Shown here: positions 1 to 8,572 of the stretch, piece after piece
How the letters are laid out: every line of letters starts with the position of its first letter
Numbering within the stretch: the first letter of the stretch is position 1
NCBI GenBank assembly: GCA_039821605.1
Contig: JBCBNV010000003.1
Coordinates: 372,001-436,000 of the forward strand
DNA: 64,000 nt
Reading direction: 5' to 3'
DNA from: CALBPI01 sp039821605
GTDB taxonomy: Bacteria; Pseudomonadota; Gammaproteobacteria; Steroidobacterales; Woeseiaceae
Program-made: the position numbers and the translations under genes
The notes under the pieces: model-generated
What the model saw: the letters and a program-made list of their open reading frames with translations, nothing else
The model's database searches: none
What the model was told of the DNA's origin: nothing

Positions 1-1019
1 CGCGTCGACAGCCGCTCCTTCGTCTGCCCCGAGAACTGCGGGTCCTCGAGTTTGATCGAGAGTACAAAGCTCACACGGTCCCAGACGTCGTCGGGCGCCA
101 GTTTGACGCCGCGCGGCAGGATGCTGCGGAATTCGCAAAAGTCACGAATGGCCTCGGTCAGACCCGTACGCAGGCCGTTGACGTGGGTGCCTCCCTGCGC
201 CGTGGGAATCAGGTTGACGTAGCTTTCGCCGACGACGGGCGCGTCGTCCGCGAGCCAGGCCAGCGCCCAGTCGGCTGCATGGTGTTCGTCACTGACCGAG
301 CCTGAGAATGGGCGCTCGGGCAACAGCGTGGCACCCGCGCAAGCCTCGACGAGATACTCCTCAAGGCCACCTTCGTAGTGCCAGGTTTCCGACTCGCCCG
401 TCTTCTCGATTGCGAGCGAGATGGCGAGGCCCGGGCACAGCACGGCCTTGGCGCGCAGCACATGGCGCAACCGCGGGATCGAAAACCTGGCCGAGTCAAA
501 ATACTGGGCGTCGGGCCAGAAACGAAGCGTCGTGCCCGTGTTGGCCTTGCCCACCTTGCCGACCAACTCGAGCTTGCTCGAGCGCTTCCCGCCCCGAAAG
601 GAGAGGTTGTACTGGCGCCCGCCGCGCTTGATCCAGACCTCCAGCTGCGCCGAGAGCGCATTGACCACCGATACGCCAACACCGTGCAGGCCGCCCGAAT
701 ACTGGTAGTTCTTGTTTGAGAACTTACCGCCCGCGTGCAGCTTGGTGAGAATGAGTTCCACCCCAGGGATCTTCTCCTTGGGATGAACATCGACCGGCAT
801 GCCGCGGCCGTCGTCCGACACGGACAACGAACCATCGTCATGCACCGTGACGTCAATACGCTTGCAGTGTCCCGCCAGCGCTTCGTCGACGCTGTTGTCG
901 ATGACCTCGTGGGCGAGGTGGTTGGGACGCGCCGTATCGGTGTACATGCCGGGCCGGCGGCGCACCGGCTCGAGGCCGCTGAGCACCTCGATGTCAGCGG
1001 CGTTGTATGTGTTGCTCAT
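1..1019 (-). CDS. parE: DNA topoisomerase IV subunit B (5' part; cut by window edge)
   Basis: ParE is the ATPase subunit of topoisomerase IV, which decatenates daughter chromosomes. About 339 N-terminal residues are visible, covering the GHKL ATPase domain (EVIDNSVDEALAGH, DDGRGMP, GGLHGVGVSVVNALS) and most of the transducer domain, ending near QTKERLSTR. The N-terminus (YNAADIEVLSGLEPVRRRPG) and the TARPNHLAHE stretch match ParE rather than GyrB, which has a longer insertion before EVVDNA. The ATG at 1017-1019 is the natural start. The C-terminal TOPRIM part lies outside the window. A halogenase gene lies 42 bp upstream on the same strand. Confidence 0.95.
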   Translation of the reverse strand, partial: MSNTYNAADIEVLSGLEPVRRRPGMYTDTARPNHLAHEVIDNSVDEALAGHCKRIDVTVHDDGSLSVSDDGRGMPVDVHPKEKIPGVELILTKLHAGGKFSNKNYQYSGGLHGVGVSVVNALSAQLEVWIKRGGRQYNLSFRGGKRSSKLELVGKVGKANTGTTLRFWPDAQYFDSARFSIPRLRHVLRAKAVLCPGLAISLAIEKTGESETWHYEGGLEEYLVEACAGATLLPERPFSGSVSDEHHAADWALAWLADDAPVVGESYVNLIPTAQGGTHVNGLRTGLTEAIRDFCEFRSILPRGVKLAPDDVWDRVSFVLSIKLEDPQFSGQTKERLST

Positions 1020-1061
1020 GGTCCTCCACGCACCGCGCTGCGGTACCCGCGTCCCCGGGGC

Positions 1062-2618
1062 TCAGGCGGCGTCGGTGTGGATATTAGCTTTCAGGTAGTC
1101 GTAATGCGACGGCAGTTTCACGACCTCGTTCTGCTTGAAGGCGTTCATTTCGCGCTGGAACACTTCGGCCGCTTGAAGATTGTCGACGATCTGTTGTTCG
1201 AAGGGGCCGGCGCCGCCCGCGAACTGGCCCGTGTTGAACGGCATGTGGTTCATGCCGATGAGAACAGCCTCCCAGCCGTCCGTGAAACTGTAGTCCGCGA
1301 AGTTTGGCCGGAAGATGCTCTTGACGACCGGGGCGTCCACAAAAGTCAGGCGTGCGAAGCGCAGAATCTCTGCCAGACGATCTGAGACCTTCATGGCGTA
1401 CTTGACATCGCGCCAGTACGGGGTATCCTCGCGCGCCGTCAGCATGTAGTGCGCACAGAGGAAGTCCCGAACGTTCTCGAAGAATTCCGTGACGATATTG
1501 TTGTACATGACCACATCGCCGACGTTGTAGTCGTTGCGGCCGCCCGCAAGCATGTTGCCCAGAGTTTCGGCTTGCAGCTGCACGGCGAACAGCCCCGTCG
1601 ACTCGAGCGGCTCGAGGAACCCGGCCGCAAGGCCAATGGCCACACAGTTGTGCTTCCAGACGTTCTTGTGTTTGCCGACGCGGATCGGAATGTGGCGCGC
1701 CTCGATGTCGGCGACGCGATCGGCACCGAGGTAGTTGCGAAACTCAGCCTCGGCCTCGTCCGATGACAGGTAGCGGTCGCAGTAGACGTAACCCGAGCCT
1801 TTGCGCGTGAACAACGGCACTTCCCACACCCAGCCTGACGACAGTGCCGTGCAGTTTGTGTAGGAGATCATCTCGTTGTCCGGGTCCTCATAGGGAAAGC
1901 GCAGCGCGCAGGCCGTGTTGTTGAACAGGTAGTCGCTGTAACTGTCGAACGGCTCCTCGAGCGTCTTGCCGAGCAGCATGGAGCGAAAGCCCGTGCAGTC
2001 GATGAACAGGTCCGCCTCGAGCGCTTCACCCTGTTCACGATGCAAACGCGTAATCCAGCCGCGTTCGTCCTGCTCGACGCCCGTGACGTTGTCGATGATG
2101 CGCTCTACGCCACGTTCGGTGGCATAGCGCGCCAGAAAATCACCGAGCAGGCCGGCATCGACGTGGTAAGACGGGCCCGCGGGCATGACGGAGCGGATCG
2201 TGCCGCCGCTGTTCAGCACGTCGGGTGTGATGAAGCAGTAGTCGTAGAACGACATGCGGTCGACGCTGGTGGGGTCGGACAGGTAGCGATTGTGCCAGTA
2301 GCGATTGATGGGCCGGCCTTCGACCTGTTGCATGGGCTCGAAGGTGTAGAAGAAGCCGTGGCCGCGCTCGTAGAAGTTGTTGAAGCGAATCGCGCTCTTG
2401 TAGGTCGCATTGATATGCGGCATCCAGTCGGCCTCTTCGAGACCGAGGTTCTTCATGTAGTCGACCATGGGCACGATGGTCGACTCCCCGACGCCGATTA
2501 TGGGGATTTCCGAGCTCTCCACGAGCCGGATGCTCACGCCGTCGAGACGCGCCGCCAGCGCCGCTGCTGTCATCCAGCCGGCGCTGCCGCCACCGACGAT
2601 TACGATCGATTTCACCAT
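1062..2618 (-). CDS. flavin-dependent tryptophan halogenase family protein
   Basis: A 518-residue FAD-dependent halogenase of the PrnA/RebH family, which uses FADH2, oxygen and halide to halogenate an aromatic (typically indole) substrate. Visible motifs are the dinucleotide-binding GGGSAGWMTA at residues 9-18, the catalytic lysine in TYKSAIRF (K74), the halogenase signature WVWEVP at 263-268 (WxWxIP variant), and the catalytic glutamate in PLESTG (E339). All key residues are therefore present and the length is typical. No flavin reductase, biosynthetic cluster or TonB receptor adjoins it. The substrate cannot be told from sequence and need not be free tryptophan. It is probably co-transcribed with parE, 42 bp downstream. 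Confidence 0.9.
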   Translation of the reverse strand: MVKSIVIVGGGSAGWMTAAALAARLDGVSIRLVESSEIPIIGVGESTIVPMVDYMKNLGLEEADWMPHINATYKSAIRFNNFYERGHGFFYTFEPMQQVEGRPINRYWHNRYLSDPTSVDRMSFYDYCFITPDVLNSGGTIRSVMPAGPSYHVDAGLLGDFLARYATERGVERIIDNVTGVEQDERGWITRLHREQGEALEADLFIDCTGFRSMLLGKTLEEPFDSYSDYLFNNTACALRFPYEDPDNEMISYTNCTALSSGWVWEVPLFTRKGSGYVYCDRYLSSDEAEAEFRNYLGADRVADIEARHIPIRVGKHKNVWKHNCVAIGLAAGFLEPLESTGLFAVQLQAETLGNMLAGGRNDYNVGDVVMYNNIVTEFFENVRDFLCAHYMLTAREDTPYWRDVKYAMKVSDRLAEILRFARLTFVDAPVVKSIFRPNFADYSFTDGWEAVLIGMNHMPFNTGQFAGGAGPFEQQIVDNLQAAEVFQREMNAFKQNEVVKLPSHYDYLKANIHTDAA

Positions 2619-2796
2619 ACCCTGCGTGCCACCCCGGTAGCCCTGTCGCGAATCCGGTCAATGATAGCAGGGGCGCGCTGCGCCGAAGCGCCTGACGGGC
2701 AACCCGTGCGTGAACGCGGCTTGGACACTGCGATACATACCGCACGCGGCAGTCTGGCGGTATGATTGCGCCCGTCAGCAACCAGGGGACACGCGC

Positions 2797-3057
2797 GTGG
2801 CAGCAGCAGGCAGCCGAAAGAGCAAAGACAAGGCCATCGACCTCGAAAAGGCACTCGGTGAGCTTGAGACGCTCGTCGACGAGCTCGAGCGGGGTGACCT
2901 GCCGCTCGACAAGGCGCTCAAGCAATTCGAAAAGGGAGTCGCGCTGACCAGAGACTGCGAGGCGGCGCTCACGGCCGCAGAGCGCAAGGTCGAGTTGCTC
3001 ATGGCCGACGCCGGTCTCGACGACACGCCGAAGCCGTTCGACGACGACGAGGACTGA
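2797..3057 (+). CDS. xseB: exodeoxyribonuclease VII small subunit
   Basis: XseB (86 residues) pairs with XseA to form ExoVII, which degrades single-stranded DNA. Recognisable features are DLEKALGELETLVDELERGD and the repeat-like ALKQFEKGVALTRDCEAAL, forming two amphipathic helices, and an acidic tail (FDDDED). I chose the GTG at 2797: it is preceded at 8 nt by AGGGG, and homologues start about here. An in-frame ATG at 2710 would add 29 non-conserved residues. In many gammaproteobacteria ispA and dxs follow xseB, but here the next gene is convergent and unrelated, so xseB stands alone. Confidence 0.9.
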   Translation: MAAAGSRKSKDKAIDLEKALGELETLVDELERGDLPLDKALKQFEKGVALTRDCEAALTAAERKVELLMADAGLDDTPKPFDDDED

Positions 3058-3092
3058 ACGATTCGGGATTGCCGCCTGCCGGCGGCGACCGG

Positions 3093-4406
3093 TCAGGTGC
3101 GGGCGCCGCCCGCGCGCTGCAGCCGCTCGATGAGCGAACGCAGGAAGACCTTGTTGAAGCGCAGCTGGCAGCTTGAGCTGACCTGCTCCATAAGTGTCGC
3201 GCTCACGCTCAGCAGTGTCACAGGCGACTTCGCACGGATTGAGGCATTGCGCTTGGCGTCAGACAGGTAGCTAGACTCGCCGAAACAGTCGCCCCGGCCC
3301 AGAATGCCGACCTGGCGTTGTCCCGAGACCACTTCGGCCTCGCCCGTAACGATGATGTAGAAGCGGTCATCGATCTCGCCCTCGCGGACAATCTCGTCTT
3401 CTTCCTGGTACTCGGCGATCTCGCCGGCGCGAAGCACTTCCCAGATCTCCGAATGCGAGAAATCGTGGAAAAAGCTCAGGCGACGCAGCAGGTCGAAGTG
3501 TTCCTGGTTGTCGAACTGGTCGGCCTTGGCGCGCAGCGTCTGGTAGACCTGCGTGAGCTCGGCCGCCAGCGCGAGGCCGTTGGCGTAGCGCTTGTCGGAC
3601 GCCTTCTGCAGCAAGACCGCCACGATGTTCTCGAGCTCGTCGGGGATATCCTCGCGGTAGCGGTGAATGGGCGGCGGCGTCGCGAACACGATCTGGTGCA
3701 GCAGTTTCGACAGGTTGCCCGCACGGAACGGCCGGTAACCCGTCAGCAGTTCGTACATGACCGCACCCAGCGCGTAGAGGTCGGAGCGATTCGTGAGCTC
3801 CTCGCTTTGCACCTGCTCGGGCGACATGTAACTCGGTGACCCCGCGATGCCCTCGATGCGCGAGAAGTCCGCGTCCTTGATCAGGGCGATGCCGAAGTCG
3901 ATGACGCGGACGTCGTTGTCCATCGTCAGCATGATGTTAGAAGGCTTGATGTCACGATGAATGACACCACGACCGTGCGCATAGTGCAGTGCCTTGGCGG
4001 TCTTGTAGATGATTTCGATGACATCATCGACGGGCAGCAGGCGGCCGGGCTTGCAGTAGGACGCCAGTGTGCGTGCACCGTGAATGTGTTCGGTGACGAC
4101 GTAGTACTTGCCGTTTTCTTCGCCGGCGTCGTAGATCGGCATGATGTTCGGGTGCTGCAGCATGCCGACCATGTGCGCTTCGTTGAAGAACATCTTGCGC
4201 GTCACGCGCGAGCGCTCGGCGTCCGAGTCCTCGGAGCCGATGTTGTAGACCTTGATGGCGACGTCGCGACGATAGTAGGGATCGTGCGACAGGTACACGG
4301 TGCCCGTGCTGCCGCGACCGACTTCATTGACGATCACGTACTTCCCGAATTTCTCGGGGATGGCAGCGGCATTAGGCTTGGTGTTCGTGGGCGCGTGCGC
4401 GGCCAT
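3093..4406 (-). CDS. Ser/Thr protein kinase with C-terminal cyclic-nucleotide-binding domain
   Basis: A 437-residue cytoplasmic protein. Residues 22-290 form a Hanks-type kinase: glycine loop GRGSTGTVYL (30-39), VAIK lysine K52, catalytic loop HRDIKPSN (D152), DFG (D170) and APE-like SPEQ. All catalytic residues are present. Residues about 310-430 form a cNMP-binding/Crp-like effector domain (GRGDCFGESSYL is the phosphate-binding cassette). No membrane segment is seen. It is the last gene of the glyA-nrdR-rib-nusB-thiL-pgpA run, 12 bp after pgpA. The likely role, inferred only, is a nucleotide- or ligand-gated kinase. Its target is unknown. Confidence 0.88.
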   Translation of the reverse strand: MAAHAPTNTKPNAAAIPEKFGKYVIVNEVGRGSTGTVYLSHDPYYRRDVAIKVYNIGSEDSDAERSRVTRKMFFNEAHMVGMLQHPNIMPIYDAGEENGKYYVVTEHIHGARTLASYCKPGRLLPVDDVIEIIYKTAKALHYAHGRGVIHRDIKPSNIMLTMDNDVRVIDFGIALIKDADFSRIEGIAGSPSYMSPEQVQSEELTNRSDLYALGAVMYELLTGYRPFRAGNLSKLLHQIVFATPPPIHRYREDIPDELENIVAVLLQKASDKRYANGLALAAELTQVYQTLRAKADQFDNQEHFDLLRRLSFFHDFSHSEIWEVLRAGEIAEYQEEDEIVREGEIDDRFYIIVTGEAEVVSGQRQVGILGRGDCFGESSYLSDAKRNASIRAKSPVTLLSVSATLMEQVSSSCQLRFNKVFLRSLIERLQRAGGART

Positions 4407-4418
4407 CGGGCTCCCTTT

Positions 4419-4925
4419 TCAGGGCACTACGGCCCCGGCTAGTAACGACAGCGCGGCAGCCGCTATGAGCCCGGCCACCACGTCATCGAGCATAATTCCG
4501 GTGCCGCCGTGGAGTCTGTGATCCAGTTCTCTTATCGGCCAGGGCTTAACGATATCCAGGACACGGAAGAGGATGAACCCGGCCAGTAACCAGGGCCAGG
4601 TCCGGGGCAGCGGCAGGAAGACCAGGTAGCCCCCCGCAATCTCATCCCAGACGATGCCGCCGTGATCGTGCACGCCCAGGCGCCGTGAGCTCTCGCCACA
4701 GATCCAGATGCCGGCCACGCACAGCGCCGCCGCGATACCCAGCTCTACAGCCCAGCCCAGGCCTGACGTGAGATACGCCAGCAGCACACCCCAGAGTGTG
4801 CCCACGGTGCCCGGCGCCTTGGGTGACAGACCGGCACCAAAGCCAAAGGCCAGGAAGTGCACAGGGTCGCCCAGCACAACCCGCCATCCCGGCGAGTCGG
4901 ACGGTCTAGAAGTGTCGGTAGCCAT
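4419..4925 (-). CDS. pgpA: phosphatidylglycerophosphatase A
   Basis: PgpA (168 residues) removes phosphate from phosphatidylglycerophosphate to make phosphatidylglycerol in the inner membrane. Family motifs are visible in order: FGAGLSPKAPGTVGT, WDEIAGGYLVF, FRVLDIVKPWPI and GGTGIMLDDVVAG, with hydrophobic helices between them. It overlaps the end of thiL by 20 bp. This nusB-thiL-pgpA order is the classical gammaproteobacterial arrangement. Alternative starts inside the first 15 residues are possible. Confidence 0.95.
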   Translation of the reverse strand: MATDTSRPSDSPGWRVVLGDPVHFLAFGFGAGLSPKAPGTVGTLWGVLLAYLTSGLGWAVELGIAAALCVAGIWICGESSRRLGVHDHGGIVWDEIAGGYLVFLPLPRTWPWLLAGFILFRVLDIVKPWPIRELDHRLHGGTGIMLDDVVAGLIAAAALSLLAGAVVP

Positions 4926-5811
4926 CCGCCACCTCCTCGATCAAGCCACCATCGCGGTCACGGAGACGCAAACCCGGCTCGACTGTGACGCGACCGACCT
5001 CGTGGCACGCCGACAAGCATGCCGCGTCGGCCTCTGAAGGCACCGTGAAACAAAGCACATAATCGTCGCCGCCCGACAGCGCCAGGCGCTGCGCCGCGTC
5101 GTGGCCTACGCTTGCCATGAGCTCGGGCGATAGCGGCAACGACTCAAGGTCCACTTCGGCACCGACACCGCTTTCGCGCAACAGATGATTGAGATCGGCG
5201 ACGAAACCGTCCGAGACATCGATGCAGGCCGTGGCGATGGCGTGCAGCGCCTGACCCAGTGCGAGCTGGGGCTGCGGGTAATGGAAACGACTTGCGAGGT
5301 CACTGTGAAGGCCCTGCGCGGCATCGTTGAGCCCGCCCGCTGCATCACCCAGGAATCCGCCGACAAACACACGGTCCCCGGGACGCGCGCCGCGTCGCGT
5401 CAGCGCCGGTGCGGCGACCGAACCCATGGCTTGCACCGTGATCGTCAATGGCCCACGTGTTGTGTCGCCGCCGATGAGCGCACAGTTGTGATGAGCGCCG
5501 AGACCGCGCAGCCCCTTGCTGAAGCCCTCAAGCCAGGCCGGTGTCGCCTCGGGCAGGGTCAGGGCCAACGTGTACCAGTGCGGTGTGGCGCCCATGGCCG
5601 CCAGATCACTGAGATTCACGGCCAGTGCGCGGTGCCCGATCGCTTCGGGCGGTGTGGCCTCGGGAAAGTGGCGACCGGCCACAAGCGTGTCCACGGCAAC
5701 CGCGAGCTGCTGGCCGGGCGGCACTTCGACGAGCGCGGCATCATCACCGATACCCAGTGCAGCGCCCGCGTCACCGGCGAAGTACTCGGCGATGAGTGCA
5801 AACTCGTCCAA
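4906..5811 (-). CDS. thiL: thiamine-monophosphate kinase
   Basis: ThiL (301 residues) phosphorylates thiamine monophosphate to thiamine diphosphate, using ATP. The N-terminus FALIAEYF followed by IGDDAALVEVPPGQ, the metal/ATP-binding LAVNLSDLAAMGATP, GGDTTRGP, CIDVSDGFVADL and SGGDDYVLCF are all standard for the PurM-like ThiL fold. It sits 17 bp downstream of nusB and overlaps pgpA, so it is almost certainly in the same operon. Confidence 0.96.
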   Translation of the reverse strand: MDEFALIAEYFAGDAGAALGIGDDAALVEVPPGQQLAVAVDTLVAGRHFPEATPPEAIGHRALAVNLSDLAAMGATPHWYTLALTLPEATPAWLEGFSKGLRGLGAHHNCALIGGDTTRGPLTITVQAMGSVAAPALTRRGARPGDRVFVGGFLGDAAGGLNDAAQGLHSDLASRFHYPQPQLALGQALHAIATACIDVSDGFVADLNHLLRESGVGAEVDLESLPLSPELMASVGHDAAQRLALSGGDDYVLCFTVPSEADAACLSACHEVGRVTVEPGLRLRDRDGGLIEEVADGYRHF

Positions 5812-5828
5812 GGGTTGGATGGGGCGCG

Positions 5829-6281
5829 TCAGCCCGAATGACGACGTGCGGCGTGCTCGACCGCGCGGTGCTCGGCAGCGGCGCGGTCGAGAATGGCGTT
5901 GACATATTTGTGGCCGTCTTCGGCACCGAAGCGATGCGCGAGCTCGACAGCCTCGTTGATGACGACGCGGTACGGCACTTCGATGTGGTGCCGGAGTTCG
6001 GTGATGGCAACGCGCAGGATTGCGATCTCGACAGGATTGAGCTGATCGAAACTGCGATCCGCGCGTTCGGCGATCTCTGCATCGAGTGCCTCAACGTCCC
6101 GTATCGATTCCTTGAGCAGCGTCGCGAAGTACTCGGTATCGACGCGCTCGTACTCGCGCCGTTCCTCGAACTGCGTTTGCAGCTGCCCGCGAGAGGTACC
6201 GTCGAGTTGCTGCTGGTAATGCGCCTGCATCGCCAACGCTCGTGTGTGGCTGCGCTTGTTCTTTCCGCTGCCCCGGCTCAC
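5829..6281 (-). CDS. nusB: transcription antitermination factor NusB
   Basis: NusB (150 residues) binds boxA RNA with NusE and supports rRNA antitermination. The basic N-terminus, the family block RALAMQAHYQQQL, the central FDQLNPVEIAILRVA and the C-terminal VVINEAVELAHRFGAEDGHKYVNAILDR are diagnostic. It lies 3 bp after ribH, in the conserved ribH-nusB-thiL-pgpA order. Confidence 0.97.
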   Translation of the reverse strand: MSRGSGKNKRSHTRALAMQAHYQQQLDGTSRGQLQTQFEERREYERVDTEYFATLLKESIRDVEALDAEIAERADRSFDQLNPVEIAILRVAITELRHHIEVPYRVVINEAVELAHRFGAEDGHKYVNAILDRAAAEHRAVEHAARRHSG

Positions 6282-6284
6282 GGC

Positions 6285-6758
6285 TCAGTCGATCCCGCGC
6301 AGCAGGTTGACCATTTCGATGGCCGTGGCCGCAGCCTCCCCGCCCTTGTTGCCGACTTTGCTGCCGGCGCGCTCGATGGCCTGTTCGATGGTGTCCGTGG
6401 TCAGCACGCCGAAGATCACGGGCAGACCGTGCCGCTCGCCGACTGACGCGATGCCGCGCGCACTGCCACCCGAAACGTAGTCGAAGTGCGCCGTGGCACC
6501 GCGGATCACGGCGCCCAGCGTGATGATCGCGTCAAAACGACGTGTCGCCGCGAGCTTGTCGGCCGCCAGCGGCAGCTCCCAGGCGCCGGGCACCCAGGCC
6601 AGTTCGATGTCGGCGTCAGCGGCGCCGTGACGGCGCAGCGTATCGACGGCGCCTTCAACGAGCCGTTTGACGATGAAGTCGTTAAAGCGCGCGGCCACGA
6701 TGGCGAAGCGGCCGTCGACAACCGTCAAGGCACCTTCGTGCGTCTTGATGTCCTGCAT
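6285..6758 (-). CDS. ribH: 6,7-dimethyl-8-ribityllumazine synthase
   Basis: RibH (157 residues) condenses 5-amino-6-ribitylaminouracil with 3,4-dihydroxy-2-butanone 4-phosphate, the penultimate step of riboflavin synthesis. Visible are the substrate-binding ARFNDFIVKRLVEGA, the WVPGAWELPLAA loop and the catalytic histidine in IRGATAHFDYV. It lies 7 bp downstream of the DHBP synthase gene. Length and motifs are normal for the icosahedral enzyme. Confidence 0.97.
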   Translation of the reverse strand: MQDIKTHEGALTVVDGRFAIVAARFNDFIVKRLVEGAVDTLRRHGAADADIELAWVPGAWELPLAADKLAATRRFDAIITLGAVIRGATAHFDYVSGGSARGIASVGERHGLPVIFGVLTTDTIEQAIERAGSKVGNKGGEAAATAIEMVNLLRGID

Positions 6759-6765
6759 GGCGTTC

Positions 6766-7911
6766 TCAGTCGTTGATGTAGTCGACGACCTCGAGGCCGA
6801 AGCCCGAGATCGCGTGCATGTGTACAGGCGCCGACAGAACCCGCATCCGGGTCACGCCAAGATCGCGCAGGATCTGGGCCCCGACACCGTACTGGCGTAG
6901 CTCCCGATCGGCGTCACCGCCGCTCTCCTCGACCGCCGGCTCCCGCTGGTCGAGCGCCTGGATCATGTCCACGAGCTCACGCGGGCCTTCGCTGTAACGC
7001 AGCAACACGACAACGCCGGCGCCCGCTTCGACGATTTTTCGCATGGCATCGCGCAGCGGCCAGCCCAGCCGCGGGTCGTCGATACCGATGACATCCCCGA
7101 GCGTATCGGCAACGTGCACGCGCACGAGTGGCGCATCGACGGCTGAAATGTCGCCGTGAACGAGCGCCAAATGGACATCACGGTTCACGTAGTCCTCGTA
7201 GGCATGCATCGTGAACTGGCCTTCGGCGGTAGCCACGCCCGTCGTCTGGATGCGTTCAACGGCGACTTCCTTCTCAAGCCGGTAGCGGATGAGATCCGCG
7301 ATCGTGCCGATGAGCAGTTTGTGCTCGGCCGCGAACGACTCGAGGTCCGGCCGACGCGCCATGCTGCCATCTTCATTGAGGATCTCGACGATAACTGCGG
7401 CAGGTTCCGATTCCCCGGCCAGACGCGCCAGGTCACAGCCGGCCTCGGTGTGACCCGCGCGCGTCAGCACGCCACCGGGCTGCGCCATGACCGGGAAGAT
7501 GTGGCCGGGCTGCACGAGGTCCTCGGCACCCGCCTCAGCGGCCACGGCAACCTGCACCGTGCGTGCACGGTCGTGCGCGGAAATGCCCGTCGTAATCCCC
7601 TCGGCGGCCTCGATGGACACCGTGAAGTTCGTGCTATGGGCGCTGTCCGTGCCACTGACCATGAGCGGCAGGCGCAGCCGCTGGCAGCGCTCCCGGGTCA
7701 GCGTCAGGCAAATCAGGCCGCGCCCGTAGCGCGCCATGTAGTTGATGTCCTCGGCGCGCACATGGCTCGCGAGCATCACGAGATCGCCCTCGTTCTCGCG
7801 GTCCTCGTCGTCGACCATGATGACCATCTGCCCGTCGCGCAGCGCATCGAGAATGTCCTCGATGGGTGCGAACGCGCCGCTTTCGGTATTTGCCAGTTTC
7901 GGCCTCAACAT
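6766..7911 (-). CDS. ribB: 3,4-dihydroxy-2-butanone 4-phosphate synthase with degenerate GTP cyclohydrolase II-like domain (RibBX type)
   Basis: A 381-residue two-domain protein. The N-terminal RibB domain (about residues 15-215) is intact: MVDDEDRENEGDLVML, HSTNFTVSIEA, FPVMAQPGGVLTRAGHTEA and a late VIVEILNEDGSMAR. It should convert ribulose 5-phosphate to the four-carbon riboflavin precursor. The C-terminal part resembles RibA, but the zinc site (C-x2-GD...C-x-C in active RibA) reads VADTLGDVIGIDDPR, without any cysteine. Cyclohydrolase activity is therefore not expected, as known for RibBX proteins. An active RibA must be encoded elsewhere. It lies 15 bp after ribE. Confidence 0.93.
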   Translation of the reverse strand: MLRPKLANTESGAFAPIEDILDALRDGQMVIMVDDEDRENEGDLVMLASHVRAEDINYMARYGRGLICLTLTRERCQRLRLPLMVSGTDSAHSTNFTVSIEAAEGITTGISAHDRARTVQVAVAAEAGAEDLVQPGHIFPVMAQPGGVLTRAGHTEAGCDLARLAGESEPAAVIVEILNEDGSMARRPDLESFAAEHKLLIGTIADLIRYRLEKEVAVERIQTTGVATAEGQFTMHAYEDYVNRDVHLALVHGDISAVDAPLVRVHVADTLGDVIGIDDPRLGWPLRDAMRKIVEAGAGVVVLLRYSEGPRELVDMIQALDQREPAVEESGGDADRELRQYGVGAQILRDLGVTRMRVLSAPVHMHAISGFGLEVVDYIND

Positions 7912-7926
7912 ACGTACTCGTTCTCT

Positions 7927-8571
7927 CTAATCGATGAAGCCCGCCGCGGACAGGCGCTCGTGGTCCAGTCCCGCCGATGCGTCATTGCCCATCAAACGCT
8001 CGGCGTAGCGTGCAAGCAAGTCGACCTCGATGTTCACGGGGGCATTGTCCTTCAGGCCGCCCAGCGTCGTCTCCGCGGCCGTGTGCGGGATGATGTTCAC
8101 GTCAAAGGTGTCGCCACCCACGGCGTTGACCGTGAGGCTCACGCCATCGACACACACCGAGCCTTTCCGCGCGACATAACGCCCGAGCGCCTCGGGCAGC
8201 CGGAACACCATTCTAATGGAGCGGGCGTCATCGTGCCGCGATACCAGCCGCGCCACGCCATCGACATGCCCGGTCACCAGGTGGCCACCCAGACGATCGC
8301 CGATCGCGAGCGAGGGCTCCAGATTGACGGCGCTGCCCTCGCGCCAATCCACGAAAGCCGTGACATCGAGCGTTTCGCGAGACACGTCGGCCGAGAAGCC
8401 CGTGGCATCGATGTCGAGTGCGGTCAGGCACACACCCGACACGCAGATGCTCTCGCCCTCAGCGAATTGCGCGGGCTCGAGGTCCGGGCAGTCGATACGA
8501 ACACGAACATCGCCGCCGCGTGGCGTCAATTCGGCGATGCGTCCCTTGGCGGTAATGATGCCGGTGAACAT
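7927..8571 (-). CDS. ribE: riboflavin synthase (alpha subunit)
   Basis: A 214-residue riboflavin synthase, which dismutates two lumazine molecules into riboflavin and the pyrimidine precursor. The conserved start MFTGII is at 8571; the open frame runs further upstream but only as an antisense shadow of ribD. The two barrel repeats are visible (GESICVSGVCLTAL and KGSVCVDGVSLTVN; GGHLVTGHVDG; NIIPHTAAETTL). It begins 1 bp after the ribD stop. Some databases call this gene ribC. Confidence 0.96.
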   Translation of the reverse strand: MFTGIITAKGRIAELTPRGGDVRVRIDCPDLEPAQFAEGESICVSGVCLTALDIDATGFSADVSRETLDVTAFVDWREGSAVNLEPSLAIGDRLGGHLVTGHVDGVARLVSRHDDARSIRMVFRLPEALGRYVARKGSVCVDGVSLTVNAVGGDTFDVNIIPHTAAETTLGGLKDNAPVNIEVDLLARYAERLMGNDASAGLDHERLSAAGFID

Positions 8572-8572
8572 G

